Assembly: GCA_002315235.1 (NCBI GenBank)
Contig: DCGK01000045.1
Span: 1-19,276, forward strand
DNA from: Ruminococcus sp. UBA1780
GTDB lineage: Bacteria > Bacillota > Clostridia > Oscillospirales > Ruminococcaceae
Reading direction: 5' to 3'
DNA length: 19,276 nucleotides
Part shown: in pieces, positions 1 to 6,296 of the stretch
How positions within the stretch are numbered: the first letter of the stretch is position 1
Layout: each line of letters begins with the position of its first letter
Translations under genes and position numbers: made by a program
The notes under the pieces: generated by a model
The model's input: the letters and a program-made list of their open reading frames with translations, nothing else
Told to the model about the DNA's origin: nothing
The model's database searches: none

Positions 1-1529
1 GCGTAGTAGAGCTGGAATGCAACGAATGTACTTTCGCCCTTTGCACCGAGTCTTAAGCAGTCATTCCAGTCAGCGTGGAGACCTGCAGGCATATTGTGGT
101 CACCCATGTGATCCATTGAGAATTTGATTGCTCTCTTGAGGTGATCATATACTGTGTCTTCGCCGCCGTTTGCATATACTATAACTTCATCGAGGAATGC
201 GATGTTTCCGCTTTCACCGATGTACTTTTCAATTGTAGGGAAGAGCCAGAGTGCATCGTCAGCTCTGTATGAAGGATGTCCTGTTGCCTTTACATATGAA
301 GGATCATCAGGTGTGTCTTCGTGACCTGCGTTGTGGTCAAACTTAACGAGCGGAAGTCCGCCGCCGTTGTCAACCTGTGCTGAAATCATGAAACGGATCT
401 TTTCTGCAGCCATTTCAGGATCAAGATGTATGATACCCTGAATATCCTGTACTGTATCTCTGTAGCCGTAACCGTTTCTGAGACCGCAGTATACAAACGA
501 AGCAGCTCTTGACCAGATAAATGTGATGAAGCACTGGTATGAGTTCCATACATTAATCATGTTGTTGAATTCTTCGCTTGGAGTTTCAACCTGGAAGTTG
601 TCGAGCTTGCTGTGCCAGTAGTTTTTGAGTTCTGCTACTTCTCTGTCAGCAAGAGTTCTGTCATTGTACTGGTCGATTACTGCTGAAGCTTCAACGTCAT
701 CAGCCTGTCCGAGGATGTATGTAAGAGTTACTGACTGACCAGGTTCAAGAGTGATTTCTGACTGAAGAGCACCGCATGAGTTTGAGTTGAAGTTCATTGT
801 GCCGTCGCACATGCCGTTTTCAACGGCAATCGGATTTGAGTATGTTCTGTATGAACCGATAAAGTTGTCAAAGTTGCCGCAGTATCCTGTGATATCAGCG
901 CCAACCATACCAAAGAAACGTTCTCTGTGGTTTGAACCTGTTTCGTCCTTCTTTTCATTTTCATTTAAGTGCTGGAGAATCTTGTTCTTTTCAAAGCTTG
1001 TTCTTGAAATGAAGAGTGAGTACTGGAGGTTTACCTGATCCTGTTCGTAGTTAGGTTCATTTGTGAATTCGATGAAACCGAATGCTGAAAGGTTTCTTGT
1101 CTTTGTATCGTTGTTTGTAATCTTTGTGTTCCATACTTCGTATGTCTTTCCGAGAGGAACATAGTATGTTACTTCTGAAGCAATCTTTTCATATTCGGAA
1201 CTGATTACTGTGTAGGCTGTACCGTGAACAGTCTTTGTTTCGAATTTTTCAAGAGGCTTGCCTACAGGCTGCCATGAAGCTGACCAGTAGTCTTTTGTGT
1301 CATTATCTCTGATATATATATATCTGCCTGGGAGTGCCATGTTTGAGTTGAATCTGAATCTTGAAATTCTTCCGTTGGCACCTGATTTAACGAAGCTGTA
1401 TCCAGCTGCGTTGTTAGAGATGATAGCGCCGTATTCAGGTGAACCGAGATAGTTTACCCATGGAGCTGGTGTGTTCGGCTTTGTGATAACATATTCTTTG
1501 TTCTTAAGGTCGAAGTAACCGTAATTCAT
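1..1529 (-). CDS. Cellobiose phosphorylase (GH94), 5' part, runs off the left edge
   Basis: A cytoplasmic enzyme of this family splits cellobiose with inorganic phosphate into glucose 1-phosphate and glucose, saving ATP on imported cellulose breakdown products. The reading frame is open from an ATG at 1529 to the window edge (509 whole codons). It begins MNYGYFDLKNKEYVITKPNT and continues with PAPWVNYLGSPEYGAIISNN, GRYIYIRDND, YWSASWQPVGKPL, IWSRAASFVYCGLRNGYGYR and DTVQDIQGIIHLDPEMA, closely matching the remembered R. albus enzyme. Residues 1 to about 290 would be the N-terminal beta-sandwich; the (alpha/alpha)6 barrel follows. The DWND motif (residues 487-490) carries the family's catalytic Asp, most likely D490, so the window cuts the gene just after it. 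The phosphate-binding residues lie outside. The ribosome site AAAAGGAG (1539-1546) is 9 bases from the ATG. Family identity is secure; cellobiose versus cellodextrin specificity rests on resemblance. Confidence 0.95.
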   Translation of the reverse strand, partial: MNYGYFDLKNKEYVITKPNTPAPWVNYLGSPEYGAIISNNAAGYSFVKSGANGRISRFRFNSNMALPGRYIYIRDNDTKDYWSASWQPVGKPLEKFETKTVHGTAYTVISSEYEKIASEVTYYVPLGKTYEVWNTKITNNDTKTRNLSAFGFIEFTNEPNYEQDQVNLQYSLFISRTSFEKNKILQHLNENEKKDETGSNHRERFFGMVGADITGYCGNFDNFIGSYRTYSNPIAVENGMCDGTMNFNSNSCGALQSEITLEPGQSVTLTYILGQADDVEASAVIDQYNDRTLADREVAELKNYWHSKLDNFQVETPSEEFNNMINVWNSYQCFITFIWSRAASFVYCGLRNGYGYRDTVQDIQGIIHLDPEMAAEKIRFMISAQVDNGGGLPLVKFDHNAGHEDTPDDPSYVKATGHPSYRADDALWLFPTIEKYIGESGNIAFLDEVIVYANGGEDTVYDHLKRAIKFSMDHMGDHNMPAGLHADWNDCLRLGAKGESTFVAFQLYY

Positions 1530-1634
1530 TGAAGATTTCTCCTTTTACTGAAAATGATGATAATTGATCGCAGTCTGCAGATCGTGATTTATTAACAAAC
1601 ATCTGTGGACCGTAATCTGTGATACAATCCATAC
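1530..1634 (-). promoter_or_regulatory. Leader of cellobiose phosphorylase with repeated ATCTGTG
   Basis: This untranslated stretch contains two direct copies of ATCTGTG on the + strand (1601-1607 and 1615-1621), 14 bases apart start to start. It also has a weak imperfect stem around 1566-1583, made of GATC arms enclosing GCA/TGC with one bulged base. The repeats lie downstream of the predicted transcription start, where a repressor could act. No known operator was recognised, so a regulatory role is speculative. Confidence 0.25.
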
Positions 1635-1640
1635 CATTTA

Positions 1641-1669
1641 ATAATACCATTTTTAAGTAATATTTGCAA
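1641..1669 (-). promoter_or_regulatory. Promoter of the cellobiose phosphorylase gene
   Basis: On the minus strand, TTGCAA (1664-1669) and TATTAT (1641-1646) are separated by 17 bases. A TG one base before the -10 gives an extended -10. The start of transcription would be near 1634, leaving a leader of about 105 bases before the ATG at 1529. It lies just beyond the stop of the upstream patB-type gene, so cellobiose phosphorylase can be expressed on its own. Confidence 0.65.
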
Positions 1670-1698
1670 TAGGTTTGAAAATAAAAAGTGAACGGCTG

Positions 1699-2850
1699 TC
1701 AGTCAGTGCAGGCATTCCGCAGTCTTTCCAGTCCGTCCGTAAGAATGCTTCGCGGGCATGCGATATTCATACGTAAAAAATGCTCTCCGCTGCCATACTG
1801 CATTCCATGGGAAAGATAAAGTCCGGTTTTCTTTCTTATGTCTGCGGCAAATTTTTCTGAATTGCCGGTAAAGGCGGAGCAGTCAAGCCAGAGAAGATAT
1901 GTGGCTTCGGAAGAAATAAGTTTAATATCCGGTATGTTTTCCTCAAGATATTTTTTTACAGTCATCTTGTTTTCATAAATGTACTGACGAAGTTCATCCA
2001 GCCATGCTTCACCTTCCGTAAATGCCGCTGTGGCCGCCTGGACAGCAAACGCATTCGGCTCACCGCATTCATCCGTATTAAGCTGACGCCATACTTTGTG
2101 GCGGAGCTGCGGATTCACTGAAACAGCAGCGGATGTCTGAAGTCCGGCGATATTAAACGCTTTTGTGGGTGCAATGCAGATAATGCTGTTCTGAGCACAT
2201 TTTTCCGAAGCTGAAGCAAACGGAACATATTCACATCCCGGGTCAGTGATATCACAGTGAATTTCATCCGAAACTACAACAACACCGTTGTCATACGCCA
2301 TTTCACCGATTCGTGCAAGCGTTTCCCTGCTCCAGATTTTACCCACGGGATTGTGCGGGTTGCAGAGCAGCATAAGGGATGTCTGAGGATCCTTTACTGC
2401 GGTTTCAAGCGCATCCCAGTCCACATCATAGCTGCCGCTGCTGTATGCAAGCGGACATTCGTACACGTTTCGTCCGTTGTTCAGGATACAGTTGTAGAAT
2501 ATATTGTAGACAGGCGTCATTATAATTACTTTTTCAGCGGGTGATGTAAGCTTTCTTACACAGCTTGAAATGGTAGGAATAACGCCGGTGCTGAAAATAA
2601 GGTCTTCTCTCCTGTAGCGTATGCCGTGTCGTCTGTCCCACCAGTTTATATATGCATCATACCACTGGTCAGTTGTATCGGAATACCCGAATATTCCGTG
2701 CTCCACCCTGGCGGAAAGAGCTGAAATAATCTCCGGAGCGGTTTTGAAATCCATATCAGCAACCCACATAGGAAGTTCATTTTCCGCAACATCCCATTTG
2801 TATGAGTTTGTATTTCTTCTGTCCGTGACGGTGTCAAAATCGTATTTCAT
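1699..2850 (-). CDS. patB: PatB/MalY-type PLP-dependent C-S lyase (putative cystathionine beta-lyase)
   Basis: This is a 383-residue fold-type I aminotransferase-like enzyme. PatB/MalY proteins use pyridoxal phosphate to cleave C-S bonds of cystathionine or cysteine, giving homocysteine or sulfide plus pyruvate and ammonia. The N-terminus has the subgroup's marks RRNTNSYKWD and LPMWVADMDF (residues 11-36). CNPHNPVG (163-170) is the cofactor-region motif, D195 in VSDEIHCD should contact the pyridine nitrogen, and K230 in PTKAFNIAG should be the Schiff-base lysine. Length is normal. The ATG overlaps the DUF3737 stop by one base (TAATG), with GAGGGA 5 bases upstream, which suggests translational coupling. 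A strict aminotransferase role is less likely than C-S lyase activity, but the exact substrate cannot be read from sequence. Confidence 0.88.
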   Translation of the reverse strand: MKYDFDTVTDRRNTNSYKWDVAENELPMWVADMDFKTAPEIISALSARVEHGIFGYSDTTDQWYDAYINWWDRRHGIRYRREDLIFSTGVIPTISSCVRKLTSPAEKVIIMTPVYNIFYNCILNNGRNVYECPLAYSSGSYDVDWDALETAVKDPQTSLMLLCNPHNPVGKIWSRETLARIGEMAYDNGVVVVSDEIHCDITDPGCEYVPFASASEKCAQNSIICIAPTKAFNIAGLQTSAAVSVNPQLRHKVWRQLNTDECGEPNAFAVQAATAAFTEGEAWLDELRQYIYENKMTVKKYLEENIPDIKLISSEATYLLWLDCSAFTGNSEKFAADIRKKTGLYLSHGMQYGSGEHFLRMNIACPRSILTDGLERLRNACTD

Positions 2851-3692
2851 TATTTTCCCTCACATATAACTGTGGTTTTTGATGTGTCAACCTGTGATTC
2901 CTCAAGGATTATCTCACCGACTGACTTAGCCTTTATGGTGCCTCCCCACGGATTTTTGATGCTGTCAATATGGCTTATGCATTCAGCATCAACCGTTGAA
3001 TACTCGAATGCAAGAGTGGTGTTGAGAAGCTTGCAGTTTTTCAGTACAAGGTTCTCAATAAAGCACATACCCTGAAGGCTTTCGATTGTACAGTTTATAA
3101 ATGTCAGATTCTTTGAATCCCAGCCGAGATATTCTCCTGATATAAATGAATCCATAACCAGCACGTTTTCACAGTTCCAGAAAGCGTCCTTGCTCATAAG
3201 CACTGAATCGCGTACTGTAATGTTTTTTGCTCCGTCGAAGCTGTAATTGCCTGTAAGTCTGAGACCGTCAATTTCGAGCTCCTCGCTGTTCATTGCAAAA
3301 TAATCACCCTTTGCAGTAACGTTTTCCATGGTGATGTTTCTGCAGTTCCAGAGTGTTTCCGCTGCATTTACAAAATTTACATTACGGAGGGTAACACCGT
3401 CGCAGCGTCTGAAATTTTTTGGAGCCTCAATAACAGTATCGTTTACTGTGATATTTTTGGTATACCAGATTCCGGCTCTGGCGTTTTCAAAAAGAGCACA
3501 TTTGTTCATACGGATGTTTTCCGAATACCACAGCGGATATTTCCATTTGAAAAGAGTATCTGTAATTTCAAGGTCCCTGCTGTGTTTGAGCGGGGACTCT
3601 CCGTCTTCAAATACAGAATCGTAAATCTTTGTATTTACTGCCTGAAACAAGGCTCTTTCTCCCGTAAGAATTTCCTTATGTATTTCTTTCAT
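2850..3692 (-). CDS. DUF3737 family protein
   Basis: This 280-residue protein is recognised as DUF3737, a family of unknown biochemical function common in gut Firmicutes. It has no signal peptide or membrane segment and should be cytoplasmic. Most of the chain is a run of roughly 20-residue units rich in Asn, Val, Thr and aromatic residues (for example NITMENVTAKGDYF, NITVRDSVLMSKDAFWNCEN, NVLVMDSFISGEYLGWDSKN). This is the pattern of a right-handed parallel beta-helix or pentapeptide-like solenoid. The family-typical N-terminus contains LTGERALF. The ATG at 3692 has AGGAGA (3700-3705) 7 bases upstream. It is first in a two-gene unit with the PatB-type lyase, which suggests a linked role, but the substrate is unknown. 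Confidence 0.85.
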   Translation of the reverse strand: MKEIHKEILTGERALFQAVNTKIYDSVFEDGESPLKHSRDLEITDTLFKWKYPLWYSENIRMNKCALFENARAGIWYTKNITVNDTVIEAPKNFRRCDGVTLRNVNFVNAAETLWNCRNITMENVTAKGDYFAMNSEELEIDGLRLTGNYSFDGAKNITVRDSVLMSKDAFWNCENVLVMDSFISGEYLGWDSKNLTFINCTIESLQGMCFIENLVLKNCKLLNTTLAFEYSTVDAECISHIDSIKNPWGGTIKAKSVGEIILEESQVDTSKTTVICEGK

Positions 3693-3785
3693 TGCTAAAT
3701 CTCCTGCATATACAGCGAACGAAGAAAAATATTTTGGTGTTCACTGCATAATATATTTTTGCTGCTGTAAAAACAGTATACATTT

Positions 3786-3819
3786 TGTATATTGAGCGCG
3801 GCAAACCGCACCCAATACA
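3786..3819 (-). promoter_or_regulatory. 5'-terminal stem-loop of the DUF3737-patB transcript
   Basis: In the minus-strand RNA, GGGUGCGG (3813-3806) pairs with CCGCGCUC (3801-3794) around a UUUG loop. A further AT-rich outer arm (3815-3819 with 3786-3790) is separated by a 2-base bulge. Two positions pair only as G-U in the minus-strand RNA and would be A-C mismatches in plus-strand RNA, so the structure belongs to the DUF3737 transcript. The predicted start of transcription (about 3813) coincides with the base of the inner stem. Confidence 0.5.
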
Positions 3820-3847
3820 ATTATATCACAAAAAATGGCACAGTCAA
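3820..3847 (-). promoter_or_regulatory. Promoter of the DUF3737-patB unit
   Basis: On the minus strand, TTGACT (3842-3847), a 16-base spacer and TATAAT (3820-3825) form a near-consensus housekeeping promoter, and TGTGA before the -10 supplies an extended -10. The predicted start is near 3813, giving a leader of about 120 bases before the ATG at 3692. Confidence 0.8.
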
Positions 3848-3924
3848 GGATTGTAATATGTCTCATTCTTCATTAAACGTAAAAATCTTTCCTGTGTTCA
3901 GAGGATTTTTCGTTCACTATACTA

Positions 3925-3953
3925 TTGATTTATCAGATTTTGTGTGATATAAT
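3925..3953 (+). promoter_or_regulatory. Promoter of the rimP-nusA-infB operon
   Basis: TTGATT (3925-3930), a 17-base spacer and TATAAT (3948-3953), again with TGTGA ahead of the -10, make a strong extended -10 promoter. The predicted start is near 3960. It diverges from the DUF3737 promoter about 100 bases away, and both carry the same TGTGATATAAT core. Imperfect inverted copies of TATACTAT flank it. Confidence 0.8.
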
Positions 3954-3973
3954 TGATATAGTATGATAAGATG

Positions 3974-4000
3974 GAAAGGTCGGATAACTTCCGGCCTTTC
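3974..4000 (+). promoter_or_regulatory. Stem-loop in the rimP leader
   Basis: GAAAGGTCGG (3974-3983) pairs over 10 base pairs, including one U-G pair, with CCGGCCTTTC (3991-4000) around a 7-base loop. It starts about 14 bases after the predicted transcription start and ends 10 bases before the GGAGG of rimP. The following GTTTATG is a poor U-tract, so a structured leader fits better than a terminator. Its core resembles the hairpin before rbfA. Confidence 0.55.
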
Positions 4001-4024
4001 GTTTATGTATGGAGGTATATTCAT

Positions 4025-4504
4025 TTGAAGATTAAAAAGTACGGAAGTACTGAGCTTAAAATCCAGCAGATAGCTCAGCCGATTGCTGATGAACTCGGAT
4101 ACGATATCTGGGATATTCAGTATGTCAGGGAAGGTGCTGAATGGTATCTCAGAGTTTTCATTGACAAGGAAGACGGTATTGACATTGATGACTGTGAAGC
4201 CATGACAAGACCGCTTAACGAAAAGCTTGATGAACTTGATCCTATTCAGGGCGGTTATATTTTTGAAGTAGGCTCTGCAGGCCTCGAAAGAGAGCTTGTA
4301 AGGGAAAGCCACTTTGAAGTGAGCGTCGGACAGGAAGTCAGAGCTCATCTTTTTATGAATGTAAACGGCAGCAAGGATGTTATCGGAACACTTGCGGCAT
4401 ACGACAGGGAAAGCATAAAGCTTGTTACCGGCGGAGAGGAAAAAACCTTACCGCTGTCAGATATAGCATACATTAGATTATACGAAGAATTTGATTTTGA
4501 CTAA
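4025..4504 (+). CDS. rimP: Ribosome maturation factor RimP
   Basis: RimP binds the assembling 30S subunit and promotes its maturation. The start chosen is a TTG at 4025 with GGAGG at 4011-4015, 9 bases upstream. This gives LKIKKYGSTELKIQQIAQPI (the first residue read as Met) and 159 residues, close to the family's usual 150 to 155. An in-frame ATG at 3971 would place the leader hairpin inside the gene and is rejected. The N-terminal domain (to about residue 85) shows DYVREGAEW-like and LRVFIDKEDGIDIDDCE segments with the family's IGSPGLER-type motif appearing as VGSAGLERELV. The C-terminal SH3-like domain follows. It is the first gene of the operon, 25 bases before nusA. Confidence 0.95.
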   Translation: MKIKKYGSTELKIQQIAQPIADELGYDIWDIQYVREGAEWYLRVFIDKEDGIDIDDCEAMTRPLNEKLDELDPIQGGYIFEVGSAGLERELVRESHFEVSVGQEVRAHLFMNVNGSKDVIGTLAAYDRESIKLVTGGEEKTLPLSDIAYIRLYEEFDFD

Positions 4505-4529
4505 TAAAATCCGGAGGTAGATTAAAAAA

Positions 4530-5678
4530 ATGAATAAGGGTTTTTTTGATGCACTTAAAGTGCTCGGAGATGAAAACAGCGTAGACGTGGACGTTCTTGT
4601 TGAAAAAATCAAGTCAGCGCTTATGAAGGCTGTAAAGAAGTCATATCCTGACTGTGAAAACATCAACATTAACATCGATCCTGCAACAAAGGCTTTTGAA
4701 ATCAGCATCATCAAGGAAGTAGTTGACTACGATTCATACGATGCAAATGAAATTTTCATCGATGTTGCAAGAACAATTGACCCGAATGCATATATCGGCG
4801 GGGTTGTTGCTGTAAAGATTGACACTGCACAGTTCGGCAGAGCTGCTGCACAGAGCGCAAAGCAGTCTATCAAGACTGATCTTCGTGAAATCAACCGTGA
4901 AAACCTTCTTAACCAGTTCCAGAGCAAGGAAAACGAATGCATCAGTGCAAAGATCACACAGATTGAACCAAGCAGAGGAACAGCTACTCTTCTTTATGAC
5001 AAGACTGAGCTCTATCTCTTCAAGAATGACCAGATTCCTGGTGAAGTTCTTAAGGAAGGCCAGACAGTTAAGGTATACATCACTGGTATCGTAAGCAAGG
5101 AAAGAAAGCCTATCGTTAAGATTTCAAGAACTCACAAGGATCTTGTAAAGAGACTTTTCGAGCTTGAAGTACCTGAAATCTACGACGGAACAGTTGAAAT
5201 CAAGTCAATCTCACGTGAAGCAGGTTCAAGAACAAAGATTGCTGTATGTTCAAAGAACGAGGACGTTGATGCAATCGGTGCATGTATCGGACCTAAGAGA
5301 TCAAGAATCACAAATATCGTAAATGAGCTTAACGGCGAAAAAATCGATATCGTTGTATACAGTGAAAATCCTGAGGAATTCATTGCAAAGTCACTTGCTC
5401 CTTCTGAAGTTACAAAGGTTATTCTCGATGAAGAAGCAAAGGCATGCACAGTAATCGTTCCTGACAGCCAGCTCTCTCTTGCTATCGGAAACAGAGGACA
5501 GAATGCAAAGCTTGCTGCAAAGCTTACAGGATACAAGATTGATATCAAGCCTGTTTCAGAAGCTGCAAGAGCGGCTGAGGAAGCACAGAATGAAGAAATA
5601 GAAATGACAGAAGAAACAGAAGACGAACTCGTTCTCGATATTCCTGAAGACGGTGAACAGGAAGCTTCTGAGGAATAA
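4530..5678 (+). CDS. nusA: Transcription termination/antitermination factor NusA
   Basis: NusA binds RNA polymerase and nascent RNA and tunes pausing, termination and antitermination. The 382 residues match the short Gram-positive form. They hold an RNA polymerase-binding N-terminal domain (about 1-130), an S1 domain (about 135-200, with GQTVKVYITG and KPIVKISRTH), KH1 (about 230-290) and KH2 (about 300-342, with a normal GNRG loop at 320-323), then a very acidic tail. An oddity is that the KH1 loop, usually GMRG or GPRG, reads GPKR at 254-257. GGAGG (4513-4517) lies 12 bases before the ATG. Strong codon preference (AAG for Lys, CTT/CTC for Leu) suits high expression. Confidence 0.97.
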   Translation: MNKGFFDALKVLGDENSVDVDVLVEKIKSALMKAVKKSYPDCENININIDPATKAFEISIIKEVVDYDSYDANEIFIDVARTIDPNAYIGGVVAVKIDTAQFGRAAAQSAKQSIKTDLREINRENLLNQFQSKENECISAKITQIEPSRGTATLLYDKTELYLFKNDQIPGEVLKEGQTVKVYITGIVSKERKPIVKISRTHKDLVKRLFELEVPEIYDGTVEIKSISREAGSRTKIAVCSKNEDVDAIGACIGPKRSRITNIVNELNGEKIDIVVYSENPEEFIAKSLAPSEVTKVILDEEAKACTVIVPDSQLSLAIGNRGQNAKLAAKLTGYKIDIKPVSEAARAAEEAQNEEIEMTEETEDELVLDIPEDGEQEASEE

Positions 5679-5681
5679 ATT

Positions 5682-5954
5682 ATGGGTGTAAAAAAAATAC
5701 CTGAACGAATGTGCTGCGGATGCGGTGCAATGAAGCCGAAAAAGGAACTCGTCAGAGTTGTAAGAACAGCTGAAAATGAAGTCAGACTTGATTTTACAGG
5801 ACGTCTCAACGGAAGAGGGGCGTACATCTGTCCGGACAGAAGCTGCCTTGAAAAAGCAAAAAAATCCGGACGAATTTCAAGATCATTCGGCTGCGAAATA
5901 AGTGATGAGATTTACAGGGAGTTTGAAAATGAATTATCAGGAAAAATTCTTTAA
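5682..5954 (+). CDS. rnpM: RNase P modulator RnpM (YlxR, DUF448)
   Basis: A 90-residue protein of the YlxR/DUF448 family, whose Bacillus subtilis member was recently shown to bind RNase P RNA and modulate its activity. It carries the family signature: an N-terminal MCCGCGAMKPKKEL segment (residues 10-23) followed by GRGAYIC. The Cys pairs could form a metal site. The start lies 3 bases after the nusA stop and its end overlaps ylxQ, as expected for this conserved nusA-rnpM-ylxQ-infB block. Confidence 0.93.
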   Translation: MGVKKIPERMCCGCGAMKPKKELVRVVRTAENEVRLDFTGRLNGRGAYICPDRSCLEKAKKSGRISRSFGCEISDEIYREFENELSGKIL

Positions 5955-6258
5955 TCTTCTCACCATATGTGAAAAGTCGGGTAAACTCGTAAAAGGATTT
6001 GACATTTCAAAGGAAGCGGTAACCGGCGGAAAGGCATCATGTGTTATGGTAACATCTGATGTGTCTGCCAGAACACTAAAGGAAGCAGTATTTATGTGTA
6101 AAAACTTTCCTGAGCTTCCTGTTGTAAATCTTCCGTTTACCATGAAGGATATGGAAAACAGTATCGGACGTAAGGCCGGCGTTCTTGCAGTCTGCGACAA
6201 GGGTTTTGCAGACAGGCTCAGGGAGTATGCGGAAGCAGCTTCAGGAACGGCCGAATAA
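5929..6258 (+). CDS. ylxQ: L7Ae-type RNA-binding protein YlxQ
   Basis: This small protein has the L7Ae/L30e fold. YlxQ-type proteins are expected to bind kink-turn-like RNA, but their cellular role is not settled. The ATG at 5929 is chosen because AGGGAG sits 7 bases upstream and the protein then starts MNYQEKFFNLLTICEKSGKL, a typical family N-terminus (109 residues). Upstream in-frame ATGs at 5902 and 5905 add a tail with no match. Features include KLVKGFD, GGKASCVMVTSDVS and the late IGRKAGVLAV segment. It overlaps rnpM by 26 bases, implying coupled translation. Confidence 0.9.
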   Translation: MNYQEKFFNLLTICEKSGKLVKGFDISKEAVTGGKASCVMVTSDVSARTLKEAVFMCKNFPELPVVNLPFTMKDMENSIGRKAGVLAVCDKGFADRLREYAEAASGTAE

Positions 6259-6296
6259 AGTCCACGAAAATAAATAATCAGGAGGTATCTTAAAGA

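Noticed and set aside
787..1038. Plus-strand frame opposite cellobiose phosphorylase
   Set aside because: It is antisense to well-conserved GH94 sequence and has no supporting start signal.
1670..1698. Terminator after the PatB-type gene
   Set aside because: There is a T-rich run on the minus strand (CTTTTTATTTT) but no stable stem before it, so termination is not supported.
3916..3964. Inverted TATACTAT arms around the rimP promoter as an operator
   Set aside because: The arms are AT-rich and imperfect and match no recognised operator; chance is likely in such a sequence.
3971..4024. ATG at 3971 as the start of rimP
   Set aside because: It would translate the leader hairpin, has no ribosome site, and adds 18 residues not seen in RimP; the TTG at 4025 has GGAGG at 9 bases.
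3917..4348. Open frame on the minus strand opposite rimP
   Set aside because: It is antisense to a clear RimP gene and overlaps its promoter; the protein resembles no family I know.
5180..5827. Long minus-strand frame opposite nusA and rnpM (215 codons)
   Set aside because: It is Ser/Thr-rich low-complexity protein, a typical shadow of strongly biased codons on the other strand, with no start signal.
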